Both the position numbers and the translations under genes were made by a program. A DNA stretch of 64,000 bases from Gaeumannomyces sp. JS-464 (taxonomy: Eukaryota; Ascomycota; Sordariomycetes; Magnaporthales; Magnaporthaceae), in the NCBI GenBank assembly GCA_002197995.1, contig NGZR01000003.1, positions 4,712,001 to 4,776,000 of the forward strand, given 5' to 3'. The notes beneath the pieces are model-generated. The model did not search any database. It was not told the origin of the DNA and was given only the letters and a program-made list of their open reading frames with translations. Shown in pieces: positions 1-13,703 of this stretch; the stretch's first letter is position 1, and each line of letters begins with the position of its first letter.

Positions 1-1909
1 GGTGTATTCAGCCATAGAAACTCTCACCCAAGCCCCCGTCGTCAAGCCTTCAAAGCCCGGAATCCTCGTCGTAACCCTTCACGAGGGCCAGGGCTTCTCC
101 CTTCCAGAACAGCACCGGGCCGCTTTCGGCGCCTCCAACCACCAGTCCTCGGTCTCGACCGGAAATGGCTTCGGCGTCGCCGGCTCCGTCCGCCCAGGCT
201 CCTCGCAAAAGTCCCCCGCCTACCCAAACGGCAGGCCGCAGACGTCGGGGGGCGGCTTTGGCCCTCTTCCGACGAACCATGGCCGCTTCTCGGGCAAGTA
301 CATGCCCTACGCCCTGATCGATTTCGACAAGGTCCAGGTCTTTGTCAACTCAGTCGAGGGCTCGCCCGACAACCCGCTCTGGGCCGGGTCCAACACCCAG
401 TACAAGTTCGATGTATCGCGCGTGACCGAGCTCACTATTCACCTTTACATCCGAAATCCGAATGCACCGCCGGGATCGGGCCGGAGCCAGGATATTTTCC
501 TCGGCGTCTGCCGCATCAACCCGCGGTTCGAAGAGAGGCAACAATTCGTCGAGGACCCCAAGATGAGCAAAAAGGATAAGGAAAAGGCGATAGCCGAGTT
601 CGAAAAGAAGCAGCGAGCGTTGGGCTTCAGCGGCGTCGAGTGGGCTGACGTGCAATACGGCACGGGCAGGCTCAAGATCGGAGTCGAGTTCGTCGCTAAC
701 CGTACGGGCAAGCTCAAGCTGGACGAGGACTTTGAGCTGCTCAAGGTGGTGGGCAAGGGCAGCTTTGGAAAGGTCATGCAAGTGCGCAAGCAGGACACCA
801 ACCGAATCTATGCCCTCAAGACCATCCGCAAGGCACACATCATCTCGAGGTCCGAGGTGACGCACACCCTCGCCGAGCGCTCCGTCCTAGCGCAGATCAA
901 CAACCCTTTCATCGTCCCGCTCAAGTTCGCCTTCCAGTCGCCCGAGAAACTTTACTTCGTGCTCGCGTTCGTCAACGGCGGCGAGCTATTCCATCATCTG
1001 CAGAAGGAGCAGCGCTTTGATGTTAATCGCTCGCGCTTTTACACTGCGGAGCTCATCTGTGCGCTCGAGTGCCTCCACGGCTTCAACGTCGTATACCGCG
1101 ATCTTAAGCCCGAGAATATCCTGCTCGACTACCAGGGCCACATCGCGCTGTGCGACTTCGGCCTGTGCAAGCTCGACATGAAGGACGAGGACCAGACCAA
1201 CACCTTCTGCGGCACACCCGAGTACCTGGCGCCCGAGCTGCTCGAGGGTAAAGGCTACGATAAAGCGGTCGACTGGTGGACTCTCGGCGTGCTTCTCTAC
1301 GAGATGTTGACGGGCCTTCCTCCATTCTATGATGAGAACACGAACGAGATGTACAAGAAGATTCTCTACCAGCCGCTCGACTTCCCGGGCCCCGAGATCG
1401 TACCCCCGGCCGCGCAGGACTTGCTGAGGAAGCTACTGGATCGAGATCCCAAGACCCGACTTGGTTCGCCAGAGCGAGGCCGCGGCGCCGCTGAGATTAA
1501 ATCACACCCCTTCTTCCACGCCATAGATTGGCGAAAGCTCCTGCAACGGAAGTATGAGCCGGCTTTCAAGCCCAGTGTGGTACGTTCCCCAATGATCCTC
1601 CCCCCCTGACCCCGCCGAAGCAGCTAGATCTGCTGCTTTGAACCCGGTTGTCTAGCAATGGCGTTGGACTTTACTAACCCTTGTATCTCGCGCCATGTCT
1701 AGGCCAATGCTCTCGATACCACTAATTTCGACCCCGAGTTCACATCGGAAGCGCCCCAAGACTCGTACGTCGAAGGACCTGTCCTGTCACAGACCATGCA
1801 GGACCAATTCCAGGGCTTTAGCTACAACCGGCCGATCGCTGGTCTGGATGACGCAGGTGGCAGTGTGAAGGACCCATCCTTCGTTGGGAGCCTGCAGGGC
1901 GGCCGGTAA
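1..1909 (+). CDS. SCH9: Sch9-type AGC protein kinase (5' end outside window)
   Basis: Serine/threonine kinase of the AGC group, the fungal S6K/Akt-like effector of TORC1 that couples nutrient status to growth. The frame is open from the first bases, so the start lies upstream; 594 residues are visible. Exons end at 1579 and resume at 1703 (GTACGT...TAG, phase 0). A C2-like region (about residues 95-240) precedes the kinase domain, the Sch9 hallmark. The kinase shows the glycine loop GKGSFGKV (about 251), YRDLKPEN (about 365), CDFGLCK, and the activation-loop motif TFCGTPEY. The short second exon carries the C-terminal hydrophobic motif FQGFSY, whose Ser is the expected TORC1 target in this family. 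No lesions are seen. The C2 plus kinase plus FxxFS arrangement makes the family call firm. Confidence 0.95.
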
Positions 1910-3901
1910 GACGGCGAAGAACACCAAGAAAAGCAAGATTTCACCTCCCAGACACATGCTCGGGCGTTCGATCTCCCGTTCTTTCGCAAAAATATCGCCC
2001 TAGATTACTGCGGGTCTTTCTCACCGGATCGGTCTCAACTGCCCAAGTATCGATGAGCTCGGGCGGGTTCGCCATACTGGCCTTGATAGAATCCAGGGAC
2101 TTGATACATATCTCTACATCTTTGGGAATGCAACCCACTACAGCAGTTGAGACGATACTCTGTCGACTGGAGAGGAATTTCGGAGCTGTCTCGCAGCCGT
2201 ACGAACCCAGGGGTATTGTGAGCTTTCGCTTGCTCTTTCGACCTCTATTGCTATACTCGCAAAATTCCCCGCAATACCTTAGGAGTCAGGACTATTCACG
2301 GGGAAATCTTGTTTGATCTTTTCTCTTTTCTTTTCCCTCTTTTTTTTTCTTTTTTTCTTTTCGGATTTTGAAGTCGGTGGACTGTTTTCGTGTACTTCCC
2401 ACATTGCAGTTATTCCTTTGCCTCTCTTTCTGATTACCCTCATGTTGGTAGGTACTCATCTGCTGCGCCATCTGCTTTCGTTGTCAATTCGACCAATTTG
2501 CAACTGTCCACAAATGACAGAAGGATGCGGGAGCAAAAAGATTAGTGTAGATACCCGAGCGACGAAGGGGCGTTGAACACGCGGTACACAGTCAGTGAGA
2601 AGACGAAGTGCAGACGCGAGATTTGGTTGTCAACTATAGGTTCTCCAAACAGTCTAGAAAATAAACACTGGGGGTTCCATGTCTATCCCAAATTTGGTCA
2701 ATCAGCAACCAACCCTTTGCGGGGTGCCTAGCCCACATCGCCGCCGAACCGGCGATTTCGCCGGCCTGGCCATGATCACGGTGACGCGAATCCTGTGTGG
2801 AGGGGATGATGGACGGCTCCGTCCCGCCGATGATGATGTGGGCAGGTGTGCTTGGAGCGGGATAGTGAAGATACAATGAGGAAACCAAGAGATAAAATAG
2901 GGTAATCTAGAAAAGTGAATCCCCTCTGCAAACGGCTGACCTATCATCTTTGCACATCCACCTATGGATGAAGAGCCGTTTAACTCCGCGATGGAGGGGT
3001 GATGGATCCATTGGATGCCCGTCTGGAAGCACCCTCAAGGATATCGAGATGAAGCTCGGCACGACCTTAGTCATCCCAACTTTGACCCCGCCAGTGGGAA
3101 CGGCGGGGGCAGCAGCATGGAGTGACGTTGAGGCCCTCCAATGGAGGGTGGGGTCAAGTGGGCTGCTTCTGCGCCGACTTCAATGCTCCAGCTACGCTGG
3201 TGGTGGAGCGACTGGACATGCTAAGCTCGGAGATGCTAATCCCTCAACACAAAAGAAAGCCTGCGCAACCTACCGCGTTGAGTCTTTTCAATGAATTGAA
3301 TATCGTGGCATTCTTTCTTTTCGTCTACAACCCTCTCCCGTCCTGTCTTATTCCCATGAGACAAGCAGGAACTATCAATTACCAGTGAAACTCAGCACAC
3401 GCAGCCAGAAGGTAAGCTCACTCTCTCGGCTTCTTCCTATCTACGCTTCTAGGCCCAGTCAGTCGTAACGGTTCCATGAAGGCAGCGGAGCAGTAGGCAT
3501 GCCCGCCAGCTTCCTGGTCTCCATTTACTTCGTACCCTACAAAATACCTCAAACGCATTGGGTAGGCGGGAACCACTTCCGCCGAAATGGAGCTCTTGGC
3601 CGGGCAGGTGGCGAGGGTGGATGAAGCTCAGCGGGAGGAGGTAGTTGGCTCTAGCTTCATGCACAGCGCTATTTTGAGGCTGACCCGATGTTCCTGCCAG
3701 GCCTTATATCCACGGTTTTGTCTTGAAACCTCGCGGCGCTGGTACGTGAAACCAGGGTGCGGCCAACCCAGCTGAAGATCCTCTCGGGACAGGAATGCCA
3801 TGCAATGCCACCGAGTCCCTCCTGTGTGGACGGATGGATATCCAAGCTCGCTGTGAATGCCGCCCGCAACCCACCCGCCGGCAGGAGGGCTAGGGGCGAT
3901 T

Positions 3902-3923
3902 ATGTCACGCCAATGTCACGTCA
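3902..3923 (+). promoter_or_regulatory. Repeated ATGTCACG / CRE-like motif upstream of PGI
   Basis: ATGTCACG occurs twice 11 bp apart (3902-3909 and 3913-3920); the second copy runs on into GTCACGTCA, close to an ATF/CREB half site. A further GACGTCA lies near 4073. Position 165-285 bp upstream of the PGI start fits an upstream activating region. Function is inference only. Confidence 0.3.
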
Positions 3924-4137
3924 CTCATCGACTGCCGCCGCACCTACATAACCCCGACGAGCCTCCACGACATCCATTGTCCCCGCACCCCACCCGCCGG
4001 AACACTTCATGTCGTGACAGCGCTGGCAGCTAACCAAGACTCGAGCGCATATCAGACTGATTGATATCTCCCGACGTCACCACCGACAGGAGCAACGGCT
4101 CACAACACGACGACTCACCGTCCACGCACTACCGGCT

Positions 4138-4143
4138 TATATA
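4138..4143 (+). promoter_or_regulatory. TATA-like box of PGI
   Basis: TATATA lies 45 bp before the PGI start codon, followed by a CT-rich stretch that could hold the transcription start. Many fungal glycolytic genes have such elements; no direct evidence here. Confidence 0.3.
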
Positions 4144-4181
4144 CCTCCCTTCCAATACTTGGCAAATCGCCCAGCTCCTAA

Positions 4182-6193
<2,012 letters not shown>

Positions 6194-8034
6194 AGGTTAT
6201 GGAGCGGTGGGCTGGGCAGCCCGGAGTCGGCCCGGAAGTGTCGGCTATTATGACTGATGGGACCAAAAGAGGCAAGAAATGCATGTGTAAAACGAAAAAG
6301 AAAGAAGCTGGAAGTTGAGTAAACGATTAGAGTGATGATGTTGGCGCCAAGGGTTTTGGGAGTGCTATTACCTACCTACTCAGCCACCTAGTCCAGTGTG
6401 TGTGCAGGTAGGTGGTAATCATAATGTGAGTACTTCCACTGGACCTTGTGATGCTGTACGTATCTGCAATTCTGTCGTTGAGGTCAAGCGGCTCCCCCAA
6501 CTCCGGAATCGAGCTCCGATGTCGGTGGATCACGGCTTCTTTTTCGCGATGTTCGGCTCGCTTCCGATTGCAAGCCGGCTTCTTCCGAATAACAGGGGCT
6601 TGCCGACGAACGCAAGTGGCGGAATTCCCGGGCGGCCGTTCCACTCGCATTACTGCAGGCAGAAATGACCAAACTCGCGTACTCATTCACTCATTCAAGC
6701 GCCCATATTGCCTTTAAGTCAGAGTTTGCAAGTGCCGGTCAGTCAGCACGGGAGGTGATTCCCCGTGGGCAGGGTGTGCTGCCGCGGTCTGTTCCCTCTT
6801 GAACTCGCGGTCTACAACTGGGGCAAGACGACCACTCGCTGCGGACTTGGCACTCGATTAACCTCGGTGGGTGGAGGCGGGAGATGGACGCCGAACCGAA
6901 GGGAAGAGGGGAGAAGGGGCTAGGGTGGAAAAGGGGGGGAATAATTATGAAGAAAATAGGGTGAAAATAGGTAAAATGGAATAAAAGAAATGGACAAAAA
7001 AAAAAGGAAAAAAGGCGGGCGCATCTTGGTCCAAACAGGCAGCTTCAACGGGTTACATCAGGCAGGCAGGAGTGTGGTTTTTCCTCTCTGCTCGCGTGGG
7101 ATGCAGGGATCGTCTCCCCTGGGCTGCAGAAGAAGGTCCCGCCGTGATGACATCCATTCATCGGCACCCCCGCCCGGCATGGCCTACCCTACATACTGTA
7201 TGTACCGTACCTGTACGTACCGCTGAAGGAGAGCGCATTGCAACTCTGCGCCAGAAAAGTCATACGACTTTTTCGCCCAAGGGGCTCAGCCCAGGCCTAG
7301 CTACATGCCCTCCAGTGTGGGGCTTCCCGCTGCTGCCGGGGCAAGTCGACGAATCCGACCAATTAGGAGTTTTATTTCCGATGCTTTTTTTTCTTTCTTT
7401 CCTTCTTCTCGAATCGAGCGGCACGCTGGGTGGGGTTGGGGGTGGCGTCTGTGTCTGTGTTGTTTTTTGTTTGTTCGTTCAACGGCATCTGTTGCCCGTC
7501 GTGCCGTCGTCTGGTCATGGTGCAGGAGGCCTCTCGCCTCCTGCTCCCGAATTGTTGCCGTTCCGGGTGGTCATCCTGTTGATAACTGGCCCCGGTTTTC
7601 TTATTTTCCCCTCTCCTGGGGGACGACGGGGGTCCCAACAGCAGTGACAAACAAACCCGAACCTTTGACGCCGCCGTGGCAAGGCACTCGCGCTAAAAGC
7701 CCGCACACACGCTCGGCACTAACAATGAGGGCGGCGGACGACAAGCATGGGAAAACAAGCGGGCGTGACAGGCATCGTGATTCTCGTGACTGGTTTGTTG
7801 ATCTTGGCTTCTTGGGGTCCTGGCTATCTGCACAGACACATACACACACACGCACCACATGCCTGTATTGCGGTGACGTCCCGTCGACCGTCCTGTGCAG
7901 TTTGTCTGCCCCAGGCCAGGCTTGCGGCTTCCGCGGGCCGCACAGGCGCCATTCCCGCTGTAATTCGTTGTACTGGGCTTTTTCTTTTTTTCTTTTCTTT
8001 TGTCCTTCCTTTCTTCCATCTTTCCCTCCACATA
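6194..8034. other. Intergenic between convergent PGI and carbonic anhydrase genes
   Basis: Contains 3' flanks of two converging genes plus low-complexity stretches (G/A-rich 6890-7015, CT-rich 7380-7410 and 7980-8030). Several open frames up to 273 codons (7305-8126) show Ser/Arg/Pro-rich compositional bias and no recognisable domain. I see no supported gene. Confidence 0.6.
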
Positions 8035-8734
8035 TCACCTGTGCAGCCAGTCGACCTCTTGACCGTCCGGGATCAGCTGGATGGCCTTGTTCCAGGTCCG
8101 GCTGTAGACGATGCCGTGGACCTTGAGGCCCCTCGCGGCGGCGGCGGCCTTGACCTCGGGGAAGTCGTGGATGCGCTTCATCTGCTCGAGCACGTTGAGC
8201 TCGACGAAGCGCCCGTCGCGGTGCTCGCTGTCGACCGCCTGTAATGCCGGGTTGCTGATGTTTCTGAGCTCCTCTAGCTTGCTGTTTTGTTGGCGGGTTT
8301 GTAGGTTAGAGCATGTTTTAAAATGATACAGTCTAGCCAACCTAGTAGTGCCTTGGGACGGTAGCGAGGGGACGAGGGAAAAAAAGAACGTACTGGAACC
8401 ACGGCCCCTTGAGCCCCTTCCACGTGTCCGAGGCCTTGACGATGCCGCACTCGTAGTGGCCGCAGATGACAATGTGGCTGACGCGCAGGACATCGACGGC
8501 GTACTGCATCATGCTGGCGGCGGCCAGGTCCTCGGGAAGGGCCATGTTGGCGACGTCGCGCAGCACGATGCTCTCCTCGAGCGGGATGTCCAGCACCGTC
8601 GTCTCTTCGAACCCGCTGTCGGAGCAGCCGATCCAGAGCACCTCCTGCTTGGGCCCCACGTACTGCGGGATCAGGTTCGGCGGGCACGGCACCACGCTGT
8701 AGCCCGGCCGCGGAGCCGTGTCCCTGACGCCCAT
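8035..8734 (-). CDS. Beta-carbonic-anhydrase-like protein, CxDxR Arg replaced
   Basis: Member of the beta-carbonic anhydrase family (Zn enzymes hydrating CO2 to bicarbonate). Exons 8394-8734 and 8281-8035 are joined across a GTACGT...CAG intron to 195 residues, a normal length for a compact beta-CA. Zinc ligands are visible: Cys37 (in WIGCSDSG), His93 and Cys96 (in VICGHYECG). The family motif CxDxR reads Cys37-Ser-Asp39-Ser-Gly41: the Arg that pairs with the Asp and frees the active-site water is Gly. Downstream, VHGIVYSRTW matches the usual C-terminal strand. No mitochondrial presequence is obvious. Activity is therefore uncertain; it could be a low-activity or non-catalytic paralogue. Runs convergently with PGI. 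Confidence 0.88.
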
Positions 8735-10360
8735 TGTCGATCAGGTGTGTGGTATGTGTGTGTGTATGTAAGTGGTGGTCAGTGTAATGTGCTCTGGCGC
8801 GATGCCGAGGCTTCTTGGGTGCGTATCGATTTCCTGTTTTGGGGGCGCGGCGGTGTTGTTCTGGGCTGGTGCTGGTGCGGGCTACCACCGTCGGGTCAGT
8901 CAGAAGGGCGCGTGGATGGACGGTGCCGAGGAAGGCTTCGGTTCGTTCTTGGGGGTGGGTGGAGTTTTGAGGGCTCGGTGTCTCGGCACACCCTTGCTAT
9001 CCCCTCCCGGCCGGCTCGCCGTGTTTTATATATTTCTTTGACCTCGCGAGGATGTGAGGCGCGTGTGCTCGCCGTGATCGACGCTATCGCTGGAGCAAGG
9101 CCGGAGGGACGGGAATGTTGAGGGAAAACGGCAATCCTGAGACCATCATCGGTCTGGCACGGACCACGGAGACGGTTTTGGGGAGGATGAGCGGGGATTC
9201 CCCTTTCCATTTCTTCTCCACCGCGTCCAGGCCCCCTTTTCCCCGCAAGTTCCTTTTTTTTTTTCTTTTTTTTTTTCCACAGTTTCCAATCATTCATTAA
9301 ACGAAGAGTAAGTAAGGCACGCGCCCTCAGTTTTTAGTCAAGGACACCCCTTCACCCTTGCCCACCCTTGCTGCCGCCGGCACTGTCAGGGTCACCAGTC
9401 ATCGAAGCCGCCCCCATTTTCCCCCATCTAACGAGGATGAGGGCGCTGGAGTGGCGTGATCTCATAACTCTCACGCCCAATACATCCCTGGTAGTCTCGA
9501 AGTTGGAACCCTTGCCCCCACCACCCTTTTGCCCGTGCTGCCCCTGTTTTGACAACACAGGGCCCCGACTAGGCCGCAAGAGACGCCGTCTCACATGCAA
9601 AGAGAGCGAGCTGCCCCCGTTTCGCTGTCCACGCCCGGTGAGGAACCAGCAGCGGTGTTTCTTTATGGATTCCTCTCTCTTTCTTTTTTTTTTTTTTTTT
9701 TTTTTTTCTTCGCTGGGATTCCAGAGTTGCACCAAAATGGAAGCTGGACCCACTCCAAGAACTTTCTGACAAGCGCCGACGTTGGATCGCTTTGCACGCC
9801 CACCCGGACTGGATTTTTTTTGAAAATGAATAAAAACAGGACGGACTGCCCGTCGCCTGCCGCGTCGTTTCTCTTCTTTCCCTCCTTGTTTTCCCATCGT
9901 TGTTTTTTTCCTTCGTGCCGCTGGAGCCTGGAATGTCTGTCGTCGTTTTTCCAATACCGCCTGACTGAACCGCAGTCCTGTTCTCCTGCCCCTCAAGCTT
10001 CGCTCGCCGCTTCCACAAGACCCAAGGCTCACGCCCCTCCCCTGGAAGCCCACGCCCCCCAGCCTTCAGCCAAGTGCGACATCGGACTGGACCGGGTATC
10101 GCCCTTCCGCCCAAGACTACAAACCCTGCCGGTATGGTTCCTCCAATGTTTCACTGCCTCGTGCATCACCAATGGTGCGGCTCTCGGGCGTCCTTGGTGC
10201 TGCTCGGACTGGACTGACAACCTCCGGCCCTGACCTGAACAGAGACAAGCCGCAACGCGCGCCAGTTGCAGATCACGGGATCGCTTCGGTCTTGTAACTC
10301 CAAACCGACCTGCCTGATCACATCCCACTTCGGATCCAAACCACTCAACTCACCGCCAAG
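8735..10360. other. Divergent intergenic region upstream of carbonic anhydrase and small ORF
   Basis: Non-coding as far as I can see. Includes a TG-rich stretch at 8745-8770, a TATA-like ATATATAAAA (minus strand, 9023-9032) about 290 bp before the carbonic anhydrase start, T-rich runs at 9257-9278, and CT-rich leader sequence before 10361. Long open frames on the minus strand (9352-10053, 9569-10114) follow the poly-T/poly-A composition and are not convincing. Confidence 0.55.
9684..9707. repeat. Poly-T tract, T24
   Basis: Uninterrupted run of 24 T in the intergenic region; a mononucleotide microsatellite likely to vary in length. Confidence 0.95.
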
Positions 10361-10642
10361 ATGGTCTTCATCACGCGCCTCATCTCCATGACCAACTTCG
10401 CCGTCGCCAGCTCCGCCCTCGGCTTCCAGGTCTTTGTCCTGTACCCGTGGCACAAGGAGCTGGACGCCAGCTTCGAGCAGCTCAGGAAGGAGCACCTCAA
10501 GGTCCTCGGCGCCGTCAGCGGCGGTCGCGTCATCACGCGGCAGGAGGGCCAGGCCATGCAGGAGCGCGTCAGCCGCGAGCTCGCCCAGCACATGCAGGGC
10601 GAGCACAAGAGCTGGTGGTCCCAGTACTTTGCTCGCCACTGA
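10361..10642 (+). CDS. Small uncharacterised protein, possibly organellar membrane
   Basis: A single-exon frame of 93 residues that I do not recognise. The N-terminus (MVFITRLISMTNFAVASSALG) has a basic residue followed by a hydrophobic stretch ending in FVLYPWHKEL, compatible with one membrane segment or an uncleaved mitochondrial signal. The rest (about residues 33-93) is a charged amphipathic helix-like segment ending KSWWSQYFARH. The ATG context (CCAAGATGG) is good and a CT-rich leader precedes it. The frame uses GC-rich third positions like its neighbours. It resembles small fungal inner-membrane assembly or organising factors in architecture only; no named family is claimed. Confidence 0.65.
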   Translation: MVFITRLISMTNFAVASSALGFQVFVLYPWHKELDASFEQLRKEHLKVLGAVSGGRVITRQEGQAMQERVSRELAQHMQGEHKSWWSQYFARH

Positions 10643-11464
10643 AGGGATCGGCCCTCCGATCTTGGCTCACGCTTGCTACAATCTTCACATACAGAACTGC
10701 ATCAACTGAAAGCCAGTTCCTCTCTTATGTCTTACCAACAAGGACCATAGATTTTCAAGAGTATAGACTAGACGACGCACGACACTCCAGGCACCGGTAT
10801 TGACAGGATAGTTATTTGCTTTGCACTAAATGCATAAACTCGGTTTAATTTTCCACCATGCGCTACTTTCGCGGGCCCGCGGTGTTCCTTTGCACACTGC
10901 GGCGCCATCTGTCCAAGGCTGAGGCTTTGGGACTGCCTCTGAACTGCGTCACCAGGAAAAGTTTAGGGAAGATCGAGATGCTAATGAAATAACTCTATCC
11001 ACCCGGTCCAGAATATATACACCCCTCGCGCTTGGCTGTCTGTTTGCTTTTTTGTTCCTTCGTTCCTCCTCCCTGCGGCTTCAAAAACATCTCGTTTTCC
11101 TCGACCCTCCTTTTTTTTTTCTTCTTTTTTTTGGTTCATCGTCCAATCCAGGGGGTCCCATTCCGTATCTTGACCAAAATCTTGGGGACTTACATTAAAT
11201 TGATCCCTTGGTCCCGATCGACAGTCCTGGCAACATGGTAAAAGATATCACCACTCGCGTCATCTTCCATTTGGCTACATAGCTGACTTGTTCCAACCAG
11301 GGGAACGTCCAATCTGTTGTCGATTGGACGCCAGGACGGGCTGAGCGCGTGGCCGCAGGGGTCGCTACCTTGTACGGAATGCACATGGTCATGCCTGTCC
11401 ATGAAGATTACTGGGAACTCAGCGGATTGCCACGCCCTCCCCCTCCAAGCGGCTGGTTCTTCAA
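10643..11464. other. Intergenic, 3' flank of small ORF and T-rich leader
   Basis: Contains T-rich tracts (11111-11133) and no supported coding region. Probably the 3' flank of the small gene and the promoter of the next frame. Confidence 0.5.
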
Positions 11465-12159
11465 ATGATGGACACCGAGCCCGCGAGAGCTGTGCGCTGG
11501 CTTTTGGGGTGGACCCTGCCAGCTGCTATTTTCTGGGCCCTCCTGTCGCCAAAAGCCAAGCGGAGGTCGATGGCGTTCGTAAAGCGACACTACAGGAGGC
11601 TGATATCCACTCGCTCTGCCCTTGGGCTTGTCGCCAGCCTTGTCCCGCGGCTCGGCCTCGTCACCGCGAGCTGGGTTGCCCGCTTCTTGCTTTCCGCCCC
11701 GCAGCGCGCGGCCCCCGATCTTTTCCGGAGAAGATCTCGGCGTGTGCGGCTCTGCTTCTTGGCCGAGTCCAGGCCGCCGACCCGACCCCGCCACTATTTG
11801 GCGAGCTCGCGTCTTGGTTCTGGTCGACCGTGCTGTTCCACTGCATCTACTGGCGGCCGGCCGACCATGCGGGCCCCTCGGATCCGACTGACAGGCCCGC
11901 GGGCTTGCCGGCTAGTACGCTGGCGCTGGGCCTCCGCGGCGTTGGCATGGCTGGTCCCGGCGCCGACAGCCGCTTCAACACGTTCTTCAACGTCAGCGCT
12001 GGGCGGCCCTACTTCAAGACGCTGGCCGCTTGCCTATTTGGTGGCAGCGAGTACAGCTTTGGCTACTTTGCGGGCTCCCCGGTGGTTGCCGATGCGGCTG
12101 CGCGTCTCGAATCAGCCATCCCCGTGTATCTGGACAGACTGGCAGGTAGGCTGCATTAA
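11465..12159 (+). CDS. Unrecognised hydrophobic protein, one frameshift
   Basis: Two overlapping frames appear to be one gene. The first (from 11465; alternative Met at 11468) has hydrophobic segments near WLLGWTLPAAIFWALL and a second around LGLVASLVPRLGLVTA. At about 11721-11726 (TTTTCC) one missing base would join it to the other frame, which continues PEKISACAALLLGRV, then ELASWFWSTVLFHCIYW, RFNTFFNVSAGRPYFK and PVYLDRLAG. The switch point falls where one frame turns Arg/Ser-rich and the other becomes protein-like. A GTAGGC donor at 12146 with acceptor at 12202 might add a short last exon; without it the stop is at 12157. Family unknown; likely membrane-associated. Start, end and integrity are all uncertain. 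Confidence 0.4.
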
Positions 12160-13703
12160 GATTATGGCTTCACTTCCTTCACTTCTGCGCCCTGTCCACA
12201 GGGAATCCGGTATGTGGGCACGACGCATGAGCACTTGTCGGCCGTCGCGGGACATATCCATAGTCCGCTTGGGGGATGAAGGCTGTGGCTTCTAGGGGGG
12301 AACGGCAGAGATAGCTCCCTTTGGCTTGAACTCAAATACAGTAACCCCCGTTCTGCCAGTGAAGCTTTGCGCTTCGATGTTTGGGAAATCGATCGTGGGG
12401 CCGTGCGGAGGGAGAGAGACGAGCTACGAACGCCGATGTTGGCTTAAACCTTCACTCAAAGATAAATCCCAGAAGAGAAGAGAAATGGGCGCATTTCTTA
12501 CCCTCGACCATATCTGCAAGGCTCCTTTGAGTCCACAGCTTTTGGAAAAAGGACCAGAACTCTGGGGGACAAGAGAGTACAAGTTCAAAGATAGGGAACG
12601 AGAGGTGGAAAATATCAAAGAACAGGAGTGATGGAAAGGGTATGCAACGCCTGGAATTCGAAAGAGGTGCATGAGACATCTATACCCAGACAGGAGAGAC
12701 TGAAATCGTCAGTCATCCCCAGGAGTGAAGAAAAAACGTCAGCGCTACCTCCTGGACAGGCAGATTTTTATCAGAAGTGAAATGAATAGACATTGCTTCA
12801 CATACGCGGCAGGTGAACCAAAAAGAGAAAGAAAAAAAAAACTACAAGCATGACTTACCCGACGGATAGGTGTATTTCCCTCCTCTGTATGTCAGTACCA
12901 TGATATGTTTCATAGCAGTTTGAGGCGTTGAGTGCATTGGGTGAAGATCTGAACGGCACCGACGTGGACTGTGAGTGGAGGTCAATGTCGATAGGCGAAT
13001 CGCTTGTCCCCAACGTCGACACCGTTCCGCTGCCGAAAGTGCTCGGAGAGGCGGATGGCAGCTAGCAGAGCGGACTTCGAGCAGGGGCTGGTGACGTGAC
13101 TGTTGTCCACAGCAGTTGAGGTGGTTGCGAAATGCTGCCAAAAGAGAGACGTATTGTCCCAGGGCCTGTAAGGTGATGTCGCGTCCTAAGGCGTGGGTAG
13201 TGTCGCGACAGCCACATGGACTGTGAGTGCGGGCCGGTGGCTAGGGGTGCTCGAGGAGACTTGACTGGCGGCCAGACGTCATCGAGTGAAAAGGCTGAGG
13301 TCGCTCGATCAATGGTGGTGCATGCGCAGGTTGGCAGGTGCAGGGGCAGCCTGCCATTATCCATCTACCCATTGGGAATGCGCTGGGGCCTTTGCTACTC
13401 GATCCTAACTCCTCGGAGCTGACAGTTGAGAGAGGCAAGCCGAGCTCGATGAGGCCCCACGCTCTCGGAGAAGTCCTTGAGCGCACCTCGGCTTCGGGTG
13501 GAGGAGTCGGGTTTGACTCGGCGACAAGCTGCTGGTCGATCTGATGCACAACAGCAAAGGCCGACAACAAAAACCCACGCTTCTCCTTGTGTTAGCCACC
13601 AGGCCTCGTCAGAGCAGACTCCTATCAAGCAATATTCGTTTTGCCTTGTTCTTCGACAGGCGCCTTGCAGCTCGTTCCTCCATAATTTATCGCCAATCGC
13701 GAC
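12160..13703. other. Intergenic upstream of the methyltransferase gene
   Basis: No supported gene. Open frames on both strands (12326-12631, 13062-13364, 13241-13570) lack motifs and consistent coding bias. The stretch near 13560-13700 probably contains the promoter and leader of the downstream gene. Confidence 0.5.

Noticed and set aside
7305..8126. 273-codon plus-strand frame
   Set aside because: Low-complexity Ser/Arg composition, CT-rich DNA, overlaps the carbonic anhydrase 3' end; no domain.
9352..10114. Long minus-strand frames rich in Lys/Arg
   Set aside because: Caused by the poly-T tract and flanking T/C-rich DNA.
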